A DNA stretch of 64,000 nucleotides from DYJK01 sp040755055 (GCA_040755055.1 JBFMBS010000018.1:25037-89036), one strand, 5' to 3'; positions 55,349 to 64,000 are shown, numbered from the stretch's first letter. Numbers and translations are program-made. Notes: generated from the letters alone by a model not told the origin.

Positions 55349-57579
55349 TCATTTTTTGCTTGCAAAATATTGGTTGAATAATGATATAGCACCGGCATGC
55401 TGCGGTGATAGTAAGATACACTGACGCAAATCGTTATACGCAAGTTCAAACATTCCTTTTTGTATCAAGCAGTATCCGCGGTAATAATACGAATCAATGA
55501 ACTTATCGTCTATCTCCAATGATTTAGTAAAATAGATAATTGCTTCATNNNNNNNNNNNNNNNNNNNNNNNNNNNNNNNNNNNNNNNNNNNNNNNNNNNN
55601 NNNNNNNNNNNNNNNNNNNNNNNNNNNNNNNNNNNNNNNNNNNNNNNNTGACGCAAATCGTTATACGCAAGTTCAAACATTCCTTTTTGTATCAAGCAGT
55701 ATCCGCGGTAATAATACGAATCAATGAACTTATCGTCTATCTCCAATGATTTAGTAAAATAGATAATTGCTTCATCAAGTTTATTAAGTTTTAGATTTAC
55801 TACACCAATGTTGTTAGCTGCTTTTGCAAAGTTGGGTGAAATTTCAAATGCCTTGCTAAAATCTTTTTCAGCATCATCAAATCTGTTTAATGCAAAAAAT
55901 ATATTCCCCCTATTATTAAAATATTCTTCTTTTGTAGAATCAAGTTCTATTGACCGGTTAGCATGAAGCAATGCTTCAGGATAATTACCTATGAAGTAAT
56001 ACGTAACAGACAAATTTTTTATAGCGTTATCGTATAACGGTTCAAGTTTGATTGCTTTCTGAAAATCTTCAACTGCTTTGTCATAAATTCCGGCGCTGTG
56101 ATAGACATATCCGCGGTTGTTATAATACAAAGGTTTTGTGCTGTCCAGTCCTATTGCCCTATTTGCATCACGTAGTGCACTAATAAATGTCGGCTGCTTG
56201 CTGATAATAACAGCTCTGTGCGCATAAGGTTCTGCAAAGTTCGAATCAATTTTTATTGATTTAGTAAATGATATATAAGCACCATTCATTTGGTTTGTCA
56301 TCATTAATTCGATACCTAAATTTTTGTGTGCTTCTTTATTATCAGGGGATTGTATTACATTGTTTGTCCACAAAGTAACCGGGTTTTTCCAAACTTCATT
56401 ATGCCGGTATGTTAGATAGCCATAAACAATAACGATAGCTGATAATATTAACTGAATGACAACCGGTTTTATCTTCTCCCTCAAAAAATACAAAGTACTT
56501 GTAAGCACCAGCGCATACCCAAAAACAGCCGGGTACAAACGGTATTCAAACAAGAGAAATTTCAACGGGAAGAAACTTGATTCTACTGACAGTGTTATAT
56601 AAAACCAGATTATTCCAAATGAAATTAAACGATGATTCTTGAATGTTCTATAAGCCGCAAATAGCATGGCTATCAGAATTGCAATTCCCAACAAAACATG
56701 TAAATCAAAAATATTGTTTAAGATCGGGATGTTATAATATAAGTGCTGTCCGTACGGCATAAATAGAAGACGGATATAAATTACCTGGCAATAAAGCTGG
56801 GTTAAAAAATATGACAAATGATCGGGGGCATTTATCTGTTTTGGAATTCCGTAAACAAAAATAAATATTAGTGCAGCTAAGAGAGTTACTGAACTTAACA
56901 AGAATAAATATTTTTTATTGACCTTGCTATTATCCTCTCTTAGAAAAAATAATTCTATTGCGATAAGTGCTAACGGCAACGAAAAGATTATTTCTTTTGA
57001 ATAAACACCGAGTACAAAACTGACAAATGAAAGAACAAAGAAAATGTTTTTCAATTTGCCGTCTTCTGTTCTCCCATTTATATAAAATAATACTGACAGC
57101 AAATAAAACATAACAGCGAGCGAAACCATTCTTTGCGTAATGTATGTTACCGCTTGAACTTGTACCGGGTGTATTGCTAACAGCAGCGCACTGAATAATG
57201 AGATATCGAAATAGTAACCCTTCAAACGGCTTGATACTATTATAGGAGTCAATAATAATTTGCGCACTAGAAGAAACACAAGTACGGAATTAATTATATG
57301 TATGATGATATTGAATAGATGGTAGCCAAAAGGATTTAATTTACCCAATGAATAGTTAATTGAAAATGTCAGGTTCGGAATCTGGCGGTTATAAATAGGT
57401 CTTTTCCAGGAATCAATTTTAAGATACTTATTATACTGGTCTATTCGTTTGTTTTTAAGTATTGTGTGGTAATCATCTAACTGGAATGATGTTTCAAACG
57501 AATTTGAATATGGTATGAATGCAATGACAACAATAATTACTGCTGCCAAAAGGTCTTTATGTTGTTTTGTCATTTTCAA
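55349..57579 (-). CDS. TMTC-like membrane protein with C-terminal TPRs, interrupted by an assembly gap
   Basis: The N-terminal ~380 residues hold about ten membrane helices with GT-C glycosyltransferase features like those of TMTC proteins: 'LDDYHTILKN' in the first outer loop, 'NPFGYHLFNIIIHIINS', 'AIHPVQVQAVTYITQR'. About seven TPR units follow. The catalytic role, protein O-mannosylation or related transfer, is inference. The frame runs into the N run at 55549-55648 and, as written, continues out of frame. The 127 bases on either side of the gap are identical; collapsing them gives a 667-residue protein ending QYFASKK with stop TGA at 55351-55349, which I take as the real end. The start overlaps the VanZ-family gene by 23 bases. 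Confidence 0.8.
55549..55648. other. Assembly gap (100 N) between identical 127-bp ends
   Basis: Exactly 100 N. The 127 bases before (55422-55548) equal the 127 bases after (55649-55775) at every position I compared. This looks like two contigs scaffolded without merging their overlap, rather than missing sequence. Confidence 0.9.
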
Positions 57580-58504
57580 CAGTGTCTAATTTATCTTTTG
57601 CAGTTGCTCGAATCATTTTCAACAATCTATTCTTTGTAAATCGTCTCGGATCATATGATAGAACAACTACCAATGTAAAAATTGTTAGCAGAAGCCATTC
57701 ATATGGATTCAAATTATAAAAATATCCTTTTACAAAATGATTCAAGTAACTCCCCAACTTCCCTGGATGTCTTTCCAAGAAAATTACTGTCTTCCCGTTT
57801 TCGATTTCAACAGCCGAAGCAACAACAACATGATCGGTTGTAAATTGAATGTTACCGTTTAGAACCAGCGCTGTTAAAAACATTAAGAAAATTGCTATCG
57901 TTAAAAATGTTTTGCTATTTGCTAAAGAAACTTTTTGTGATATAACACTTGGAATCGGTCTGAAAGCATAAAAAATAAAAAGACCTACTGTTGTACCAAT
58001 CATGTTAACATATATATCATTAAAATCTAAAAATTTTTGTCCCGGAACCAATACGAAATATTGAAGTATCTCATCGATCATACCGATACAAAAACCGATT
58101 AAAAGAAATTCAGTGAAGAAGAAGTTTTTCCTTTGTCTATCGAAAGTTAAACCAAGCAGCACAACAAATATAGAATAGTGAACAATATGAATAACCTCGA
58201 CCGGGTGCAGACTATAAACTCTGAAATACCAGTAAATAAATATTAAAGTGATATATAAATAAATTAGTGAGTATAAATGATTACTCCCCTTCCGAAATTT
58301 CCTGATAAGTAAAACAAGGATAACTACTGAAAAAATTATACCGCCTTCTACGGAATATTTTCTAGGAATGAATGAACCGGTTATCTCAGGAATTCTGCCG
58401 ACAGCTAATTTTGAAACTTCCTGGTGAAGAAAAATTGCAAATACTGCATATAGGACTGTTACAACATAAAGGAGCAGATTTAATAACCTAGGATAGAGTT
58501 TCAA
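57557..58504 (-). CDS. VanZ-family membrane protein
   Basis: A 315-residue protein with about eight membrane helices. The VanZ-like segment (~105-185) shows the family pattern: 'VIHIVHYSIFVVLLGLTF', 'GMIDEILQYF' with the conserved Asp-Glu, and 'DFNDIYVNMIGTTVGLF'. VanZ-family proteins are of uncertain function; the original member gives low-level teicoplanin resistance, which should not be assumed here. The C-terminal third is less typical. It overlaps the following TPR glycosyltransferase-like gene, so the two probably work together in the envelope. Confidence 0.8.
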   Translation of the reverse strand: MKLYPRLLNLLLYVVTVLYAVFAIFLHQEVSKLAVGRIPEITGSFIPRKYSVEGGIIFSVVILVLLIRKFRKGSNHLYSLIYLYITLIFIYWYFRVYSLHPVEVIHIVHYSIFVVLLGLTFDRQRKNFFFTEFLLIGFCIGMIDEILQYFVLVPGQKFLDFNDIYVNMIGTTVGLFIFYAFRPIPSVISQKVSLANSKTFLTIAIFLMFLTALVLNGNIQFTTDHVVVASAVEIENGKTVIFLERHPGKLGSYLNHFVKGYFYNLNPYEWLLLTIFTLVVVLSYDPRRFTKNRLLKMIRATAKDKLDTVENDKTT

Positions 58505-58538
58505 TACTATACTAAAATTATTTTTATGAAATTATTTT

Positions 58539-58694
58539 TGTCCCAAACTTTATTGCGATAAGTAAAAGACTTATAAAATCATTTCTTTTCAAATATTTAT
58601 TCTACCATGCAAATTATACCCCAACAAGTTTTTCTTAAGTATAACTATAGCTCTTCAAATAAATTATTTGAATGCTGAAGAAAAGTTTGGGACA
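58539..58694. repeat. 156-bp element with 13-bp terminal inverted repeats (family A)
   Basis: TGTCCCAAACTTT (58539-58551) and its reverse complement (58682-58694) bound an A+T-rich core without coding capacity. The termini match those of the element at 11515-11663, and both continue 'TTATT.CG' inward on the left side; otherwise the cores differ. The rest of the 58505-58861 interval holds only the candidate promoter below. Confidence 0.7.
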
Positions 58695-58781
58695 GATATG
58701 TATGAAATATACTGAATTACATTTTGCAAAAGCAAAATCTATTAGAGGATATCTTCTATGATTTTTTTAAAAAAATATTTG

Positions 58782-58810
58782 TTGACTTCCCTTGATTTAT
58801 AAAGTAACTT
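58782..58810 (+). promoter_or_regulatory. Weak candidate promoter for the T9SS-secreted protein
   Basis: TTGACT (58782-58787), a 17-base spacer and TAACTT (58805-58810) resemble a sigma-70-type promoter. The -10 match is poor and Bacteroidetes-type elements are not obvious. Confidence 0.3.
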
Positions 58811-58861
58811 AAAGTAAACAACATTGCCATTATATTGTTTTCTCCAACAATAGGAGGGCAA

Positions 58862-61800
58862 ATGAAAATAGGGAAATTTTTTCTCCTCTCCTTTTTGGTA
58901 CTATTCACTTTTAGCAAAATAAATGCTACCGACTTAACACCAACTCAAATTACATCACCTGGTTCTCAAGCTTTCGTTGGTGCACCATTTTACGTAGAAT
59001 TTACAATTAGAAATCAAAATATTCTTACTGCACCGGGAAATAGGTGGACTGTTGTAGTCGAGATAAGAAATGTACTAAATCAACTATTATGGACTGAAAC
59101 AGTCCAAGGTGTGACATTAGCACCATATACAACCGTTGATTTGACAACAACCGGTCAGTACACTCCTACCGGTATCGGTACGCACACCGTTACGGTTGAC
59201 ATTAATCATTTAGATGAAATTAATCCTTCCAATGATGTACTGTCAAATGATTTTTTTGTAAACGATGCGCCAACACCAATAACCAATATTTCCCCAACAA
59301 ACGGCGGCAGTGATGTTCCGTTTGAAAATACTCCTTTTTCCTGGACTAACGGCTCGTATTACTTTACGCAGACAAACGTTTTTATCAATACACAATCATC
59401 AACAATTGATTGGAATGCATCGCCAACAATTACAAGTACTGTGTCAACTTTCAATTCATTTACTTATGCCGGGCCATTACCACAACAATCTCAAGTAACA
59501 TGGGGCGTACAGCAAGTTAACCCGGCTGGAACAACTAACAACGGACCATTCCAATTTTTTACAGACTTTGACCAACCGGGAAGCATTACTGATATATTTC
59601 CTCCTGATTTTTTTTCAGGGGTTTCCCCAACTCAAAGTTTAGATTGGATGAACGGCGATGCGCCGGTTTCTCAAACTAATGTTTTTGTCTGGCCATCTCC
59701 AACCACACCGGATTGGAACGGTACCCCGGTTTTATCAACTACCGTATCAGATTATAATTCATATACTCCTTCTATGCCGTGGGATTACGATCAAACATAC
59801 CGTTGGGGCGTTCAACAAATAAATGATAAAGGTACAACGAATAACGGACCATTTACTTTTTTTACTCAGGTGGGACCGCCAAGTAGTATATTTGATATCG
59901 ATCCGTTTAACGGGGCGACTAATGTATCACCAGATCAACCATTAGGTTGGACCAACGGAGAAAATCCTATTACCGAAACAAGAGTTTTTGTTTGGCCGTA
60001 TCCGTCATCTGCAGATTGGAATGGAACCCCGGTGGTTACTAGCGGTTTGCCTGATTTTAATTCTTATACTCCTTCATCACCATTCCAGTCAAATACGTTG
60101 CATCAATGGGGCGTACAACAAATAAACAATTATGGTACAACTAATAACGGCCCTTTTGAATTTACTACTGCTTTAGGTTTACCGCCAGATGACCTTTCAA
60201 ATATTAATCCGGTCAATGGTGCTACAAATGTTCCTTTAGATCAACCATTGAGTTGGACAAACGGTACTAATCAATTTGATCAGACTCAAGTACATGTATG
60301 GCCGTCTCAATCTGCTGTTGATTGGAATTCAGGTGGTGTGTTTACTAGTACTGCATCCGATTATCATTCATATTCCCCACCTTCTGAATGGGATCCCCTT
60401 ACAAATTATTGGTGGGGAGTTCTGCAGACAAATAACAATGGTACAACACAAAACGGTCCATTTTCTTTCACTACTACTTATCCCCAGGCAGATTTAGCTA
60501 CAAACAGAATTGTTTCTCCTCAATCCACGGTAACTTCCTTTTTTGATATCTTTGTTCAAATTGAGGTTAATAATCTTGGCCCAAGTACTGCTTCAGGATG
60601 GAGTATTCCGTTCACAATAAAAAATTCGAGCAACCAAACAGTATTTAACGGTACAATCCCAGGAACAAGCTTATCGCCAAATTCATCTACAATCGTTACC
60701 TTTGAAACGCCGTGGTATACAGACTTACCGGGTTCATATTCGCTTTTTTCCAATATTCAATATGGTAACGATCCAAACCAAAACAACAACAATAATATTT
60801 TCAACTTTGAAGTTGTTCCCCGGTTCCAGGGGGCTACTATTCAGCCAGGGCAAGGAGTTAATTTCTTTCAGATTGATTTTACATTTGATGATGCACCCCA
60901 GGATAATTCACCATACGGTATGATAGCGACCGATCACAACCAAATAGCAGCAGCTACCGGAGTTAATTTCGGTTATATCAATTGTTACTCTGATGTACTG
61001 GGATGGTTTGTGCAGAATATGTTGTTCGACCCTTCGTTACAGCTTGGTTCCTCTTACAGCGGTTTATCATCATTGTTTAACCTGGAGGATTTGCAAACTC
61101 CAACAGATCCTACAGTCGAGCAAATTGATGCAAATGTATTTCTTTCTGATGAACCGCTATATGATTTTATTTCAACTGATTTTTCTACTTTCACTGTTGA
61201 GAAACGCCCCTACAATACCGAAAAAGTTTTAGAACCGACCGGTACAATTCCGGCACCCCTTAAATTTGAGAACATACCTTTCGTTGAAGGCGGCAAGAGT
61301 GATCTCGTCTGGCAGCATGGACATGTTTCAATCGAACAAGACAAGAATCAATGTGCACCTACTGCAGTTGCTAATAGTCTGCAATGGCTCGAAAATAAGG
61401 GAGAAATTACTGTACCGCATGAGCACAAACCGGGTATAAGAGATAACTCACTTGTTGGACAGTTGGATCAAACAATGAATAGAACAGCTCATGAAGGATC
61501 AACAATTAGAAATGTTCATGAAGGAAAATTAAAATATATAAGCGATAATAATTTGAGCAATAAACTAAAGATTAAACATAAAAACCATCCGGGGAAAAAT
61601 TATTTATCGAATGATACCGTGAAAGTAGGCAATGCCAAATCAATTCCCAATACAGATACTACCTTATCACTAATTGATTGGATGATATCTGAACTAAAAG
61701 ATGGTGAAGACGTAGAACTTAGCATAACTTGGGAAGAAGGTGGTGGTGGGCATGTTATTGATCTAATTGGAGGCGGTTATGTAGATGGCGTTCCGTGGAT

Positions 61801-62314
61801 ATCATGGGTTCATGATGCCAACCAGGGATATGACGATAACGGAACAGCCGGTAATACTGCCGATGACAAAACAAAAATGAATGGCGGCATTTCGCCGGAT
61901 AGCGGCGGCGTAGGCTGGTCTTATATTATTAATAATCGATTAGCTTCGGTAATAATGGGCGATACTGCAAAAGCATATTTAAAGTATGCCATTTCTGAAT
62001 CTAAGGATACAACATCTACAGACATAGAAAATATCTATCATGGATTACCAACCGGTTATAAGTTGTATCAGAATTTTCCGAATCCATTTAATCCTTCAAC
62101 TACTATTAAATTTGAAGTACCGAAGGTTTCTTTTGTTAGAATTAATTTGTATGATGGTTTAGGAAAAGAAATATTGAGAATTGCCAACGGTGTCTTCTCT
62201 GCCGGTACACATATTATTAAAATTAATATAGAAAATTTAGCGAGTGGAATTTACTACTATACTATGGAAGGAGATAATTTTAAAGAGAGTAAGAAATTAA
62301 TTTTATTGAAGTAA
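58862..62314 (+). CDS. Secreted multidomain protein with C39-like cysteine-peptidase domain and T9SS sorting tag
   Basis: This 1150-residue protein starts at the ATG at 58862, which has GGAGGG upstream and is followed by a signal peptide (KIGKFFLLSFLVLFTFSKINA). Then come a CARDB-like domain (~25-130), four ~100-residue repeats with 'TTNNGPF.FFT' and 'W.NG' signatures (~140-545), and a second CARDB-like domain (~550-660). A papain-like C39 region follows, with Cys831 in NQCAPTAVANSLQWLE and His964 in GGGGHVIDLIGGG, then WVHDANQG. The last ~88 residues are a type A T9SS sorting domain beginning YKLYQNFPNPFNPST. It should be exported by the type IX system and anchored or released at the surface. 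Peptidase activity is predicted, not shown. Confidence 0.88.
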   Translation: MKIGKFFLLSFLVLFTFSKINATDLTPTQITSPGSQAFVGAPFYVEFTIRNQNILTAPGNRWTVVVEIRNVLNQLLWTETVQGVTLAPYTTVDLTTTGQYTPTGIGTHTVTVDINHLDEINPSNDVLSNDFFVNDAPTPITNISPTNGGSDVPFENTPFSWTNGSYYFTQTNVFINTQSSTIDWNASPTITSTVSTFNSFTYAGPLPQQSQVTWGVQQVNPAGTTNNGPFQFFTDFDQPGSITDIFPPDFFSGVSPTQSLDWMNGDAPVSQTNVFVWPSPTTPDWNGTPVLSTTVSDYNSYTPSMPWDYDQTYRWGVQQINDKGTTNNGPFTFFTQVGPPSSIFDIDPFNGATNVSPDQPLGWTNGENPITETRVFVWPYPSSADWNGTPVVTSGLPDFNSYTPSSPFQSNTLHQWGVQQINNYGTTNNGPFEFTTALGLPPDDLSNINPVNGATNVPLDQPLSWTNGTNQFDQTQVHVWPSQSAVDWNSGGVFTSTASDYHSYSPPSEWDPLTNYWWGVLQTNNNGTTQNGPFSFTTTYPQADLATNRIVSPQSTVTSFFDIFVQIEVNNLGPSTASGWSIPFTIKNSSNQTVFNGTIPGTSLSPNSSTIVTFETPWYTDLPGSYSLFSNIQYGNDPNQNNNNNIFNFEVVPRFQGATIQPGQGVNFFQIDFTFDDAPQDNSPYGMIATDHNQIAAATGVNFGYINCYSDVLGWFVQNMLFDPSLQLGSSYSGLSSLFNLEDLQTPTDPTVEQIDANVFLSDEPLYDFISTDFSTFTVEKRPYNTEKVLEPTGTIPAPLKFENIPFVEGGKSDLVWQHGHVSIEQDKNQCAPTAVANSLQWLENKGEITVPHEHKPGIRDNSLVGQLDQTMNRTAHEGSTIRNVHEGKLKYISDNNLSNKLKIKHKNHPGKNYLSNDTVKVGNAKSIPNTDTTLSLIDWMISELKDGEDVELSITWEEGGGGHVIDLIGGGYVDGVPWISWVHDANQGYDDNGTAGNTADDKTKMNGGISPDSGGVGWSYIINNRLASVIMGDTAKAYLKYAISESKDTTSTDIENIYHGLPTGYKLYQNFPNPFNPSTTIKFEVPKVSFVRINLYDGLGKEILRIANGVFSAGTHIIKINIENLASGIYYYTMEGDNFKESKKLILLK

Positions 62315-62485
62315 CAAGTTTTTGTAATTATCGTTTCTTTGCAATCTTCAAGTTGACTTTTCCAGAAGGGATGACTATGCCAGCGCTCCTTGCGTTTATC
62401 TGCCTTTGGTGCGGTGAAATTTATTTTCCTCATGTAAAAAGCATGCTGTATAACATAAATTTTAGTCCTCTTTGCATTCATTGTG

Positions 62486-62562
62486 CATTCCCGCTAAAAA
62501 CCGGCGGGTAAACTTTGCGACCTTTGCGTGGTCCGCCGCGGTGGATTAAACGCTAAACTTGG
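62486..62562. repeat. Dispersed intergenic repeat of the 'ctttgcgacctttgcgtgg' type
   Basis: Contains 'cccgctaaaaaccggcggg' (a hairpin), 'actttgcgacctttgcgtgg' and 'ccgccgcggtgg'. Related wording occurs at 33600-33660 and 63265-63304. No gene was seen in 62315-62598. Confidence 0.5.
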
Positions 62563-62598
62563 TGAGAAGTAGTTGCTGAAGTAGATTTGAGGTGAATA

Positions 62599-63186
62599 TT
62601 ATATTTCTCGAACAGTACCGTTCTCAAATTTATATTTTCTGTTCGTTCTTGAACAAAGAGCAATACCTTGTGAATCGAAATTCAATTTTTCACCGGCTTC
62701 ACTCACCCATCCAATAATTTTTCCAGGATTTCCCACTACTAAAGCAAAATCGGGAATATCTTTTGTTACTACTGCACCGGCTCCTATGAAAGCATGCTTG
62801 CCGATAGTATGTCCGCATACAATAGTACAATTAGCACCAAGTGAAGCACCCTCTTTTACTAAAGTTTTTATATAATACTTAGACCCGACTTGCGGATACT
62901 TACTGCGCGGATCAACAATATTAGTAAATACCATTGATGGACCACAGAATACATAATCTTCTAAAGTTACCCCTTCATAGACCGAAACGTTGTTCTGAAT
63001 TTTTACATTGTTACCAATCACCACGTTATTACCCACATTAACGTTTTGGCCCAACACACAATTCTTACCAATCTTTGCACCGGATTGTACATGAGTGAAA
63101 TGCCAAACTTTTGTCCCTTCTCCAATCTCTACATTCTCATCAATAACTGCATACTTATTTACGTAATAATTTTTCTCATTGCTCAT
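62599..63186 (-). CDS. wbpD: UDP-2-acetamido-3-amino-2,3-dideoxy-glucuronate N-acetyltransferase-like (WbpD family)
   Basis: A 195-residue left-handed beta-helix acyltransferase. Hexapeptide repeats ('ENVEIGEGTKVWHFTHV', 'IGKNCVLGQNVNVGNNVVIG') run from ~15 to ~155. Key segments 'VFTNIVDPRSKYPQ', 'GASLGANCTIVCGHTIG' and 'AFIGAGAVVTKDIPDFALVVGNPGK' match the WbpD/WlbB group that acetylates the 3-amino group of a UDP-diaminouronic acid. It lies directly downstream of a WbpB-like dehydrogenase, consistent with the same O-antigen or exopolysaccharide sugar pathway. The two genes are 136 bases apart, with a repeat between them. Confidence 0.88.
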   Translation of the reverse strand: MSNEKNYYVNKYAVIDENVEIGEGTKVWHFTHVQSGAKIGKNCVLGQNVNVGNNVVIGNNVKIQNNVSVYEGVTLEDYVFCGPSMVFTNIVDPRSKYPQVGSKYYIKTLVKEGASLGANCTIVCGHTIGKHAFIGAGAVVTKDIPDFALVVGNPGKIIGWVSEAGEKLNFDSQGIALCSRTNRKYKFENGTVREI

Positions 63187-63264
63187 ACTTTACTCGAATT
63201 TAATGTTTGAATCACTACACACTTACTCTAATATTTATCGTTATATCAATCTCATAGAATTTTC

Positions 63265-63304
63265 CTTTGCGTTCATCGCGTTAACTTGGCGAGCTCAGCG
63301 TGAA
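63265..63304. repeat. Dispersed intergenic repeat 'ctttgcgttcatcgcgttaacttggcg'
   Basis: Located between the acetyltransferase and dehydrogenase genes. It continues 'agctcagcgtgaaac'. Its wording is of the same class as the repeats at 33585-33660 and 62486-62562. Confidence 0.45.
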
Positions 63305-63322
63305 ACTTATTCATTTATTCCA

Positions 63323-64000
63323 TCAAGTATTTTGTTGACAATTTCGAAGCTTGTAAACCAATTCAATAGAAGGACGTGAATCTTGGATACCAAATCCTTT
63401 TCCGTTTAAAATTTCTTGATAAACAACAGTATGCAAATTCGTGAATCCCTCTGTAAACTCAATTTCATTTCCATCAATCATTATTGATCTGAAAGTTGAT
63501 TTATTATTTTGGATTGCAATACCAGGTAAATCATTTCTGTCTATTGATAAGAACCACTCAACATCTGCATTCTTCAGCTCAAGGGTACCGCTCATTTTGT
63601 TGTATTGGTTTATAATAACATCATAATTTGTCACATCTCCAAAGAGCCAAATAAGAAGATCAAAAAGATGTATCCCAATGTTGGTAGCAATTCCTCCGGA
63701 TTTTTGTTTGTCCCCTTTCCATGAAAAGTTGTACCATAATCCACGTGATGTAATATATTGAAGTGTGACTTTGTGCTTAGTGCTTGGTGCTGAGTTATTA
63801 GTCCTGAACTTGTCTACCGCCCACTCCGCCGATGCACCCACCTCGGATAGCCGAAGGCGAGACGGGGTAGCGAGGCGAGTCTTTTTGGCAGATTCTGAAT
63901 TTTTAATTTTTAATTTTTCATTTTTAATTGAGATTATTTTCTCTTTCAAAGCAATTAGTGATGGATGTACCCTAAGCTGCAGAACAGTATATACCTTTTT
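63323..64000 (-). CDS. wbpB: UDP-N-acetyl-2-amino-2-deoxyglucuronate dehydrogenase-like, 5' end outside window
   Basis: C-terminal ~225 codons of a Gfo/Idh/MocA oxidoreductase of the WbpB/WlbA group. The frame continues through the right edge, and its first visible residues VLQLRVHPSLIALKEKI match the family. After an in-frame insert (about 63776-63940) the family sequence resumes with HKVTLQYITSRGLWY, then FSWKGDKQKSGGIATNIGIHLFDLLIW, an active-site region. A TTG at 63949 would be a false start, because family sequence lies upstream. The enzyme would oxidise C3 of a UDP-GlcNAc uronate. Whether it tolerates the ~50-residue insert is unknown. Confidence 0.82.
   Translation of the reverse strand, partial: KKVYTVLQLRVHPSLIALKEKIISIKNEKLKIKNSESAKKTRLATPSRLRLSEVGASAEWAVDKFRTNNSAPSTKHKVTLQYITSRGLWYNFSWKGDKQKSGGIATNIGIHLFDLLIWLFGDVTNYDVIINQYNKMSGTLELKNADVEWFLSIDRNDLPGIAIQNNKSTFRSIMIDGNEIEFTEGFTNLHTVVYQEILNGKGFGIQDSRPSIELVYKLRNCQQNT
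63776..63940 (-). repeat. In-frame composite repeat insert inside the wbpB-like gene
   Basis: On the coding strand: an A-rich block of AATTAAAAATTAAAA-like wording, a GC-rich core CTCGCCTCGCTACCCCGTCTCGCC followed by TTCGGC and GAGGTGGG, and an 'actcagcaccaagcactaagcac' block. All three are typical of intergenic repeats, not of this enzyme family. The core shares CCCCGTCTCGCC with the insert in gltX. The frame stays open across about 50 codons. Confidence 0.65.

Noticed and set aside
55510..55548. Apparent C-terminus KQLSILLNHWR of the TPR protein left of the gap
   Set aside because: It is read out of frame because of the 227-base duplicated overlap plus N run; the collapsed sequence gives a normal TPR end.
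1..64000. CRISPR array, prophage, integrase or intact insertion sequence
   Set aside because: Looked for regularly spaced repeats and transposase, integrase or phage proteins; found only short inverted-repeat elements and the 125-bp tRNA-derived units.

Overview
The window looks like a draft scaffold from a low-GC member of the Ignavibacteria (Bacteroidetes/Chlorobi group). The clearest signs are a type IX secretion sorting domain with the Ignavibacteria-style core YQNFPNPFNPSTTIKF (62057 onward), a Bacteroidetes-type promoter (TTTG-N19-TAnnTTTG) before a tRNA gene, MacB-type efflux operons, and a pyruvate:ferredoxin oxidoreductase. A 100-base N run at 55549-55648 marks an assembly gap. No CRISPR array, prophage or intact transposase was seen.

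Layout. 1-3011: 5' part of a large envelope protein gene. 3202-8816: single-domain response regulator and a very large multi-PAS histidine kinase. 8970-17655: efflux operon, read leftward as TolC, MacA-like adaptor, ATPase, then two successive pairs of FtsX-like permeases. 17751-24518: compact leftward operon of Ser/Thr kinase with a sensor propeller, murA, membrane metallopeptidase and a CCA/poly(A) polymerase family enzyme. 24669-33273 (rightward): tRNA-Leu(UAG), trigger factor, ClpP, a DPP-IV-like peptidase, a pseudo-histidine-kinase with three receivers, and gltX. 33828-34992: an overlapping pair, the second gene a RelA/SpoT-like synthetase. 35114-43325 (leftward): gltD, gltB, glnS, so four glutamate/glutamine genes lie within about 12 kb. 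43535-43920: tRNA-Leu(CAA) followed by two degenerate 125-bp copies of its 3' half and terminator. 44105-50187 (leftward): hydrolase, ATP-grasp ligase, GCS2-type ligase, a second ATP-grasp-like protein, Na+/amino-acid symporter and NADP-binding oxidoreductase. 50367-55061: dihydroorotate-dehydrogenase-like protein and pyruvate:ferredoxin oxidoreductase. 55349-58504: TMTC-like membrane protein with TPRs (interrupted by the gap) and a VanZ-family protein. 58862-62314: secreted C39-like protein with a T9SS tag. 62599-64000: sugar acetyltransferase and the 3' part of a sugar dehydrogenase of a surface-polysaccharide pathway.

The strongest leads are: (1) repeat-like sequence, sharing a 12-base core, sitting in frame inside two unrelated enzymes (gltX and the WbpB-like dehydrogenase), comparable with Rickettsia palindromic elements; (2) the six-gene amidoligase/transport cluster at 44105-50187, a candidate pathway for a small amide or peptide; (3) the overlapping gene pair with a RelA/SpoT-like synthetase, a candidate toxin-antitoxin or defence unit; (4) the tRNA-derived tandem array in which a palindrome replaces the anticodon arm; (5) two families of about 150-bp elements with perfect or near-perfect terminal inverted repeats; (6) a gap flanked by identical 127-bp sequences, whose removal restores the reading frame of the TPR gene.
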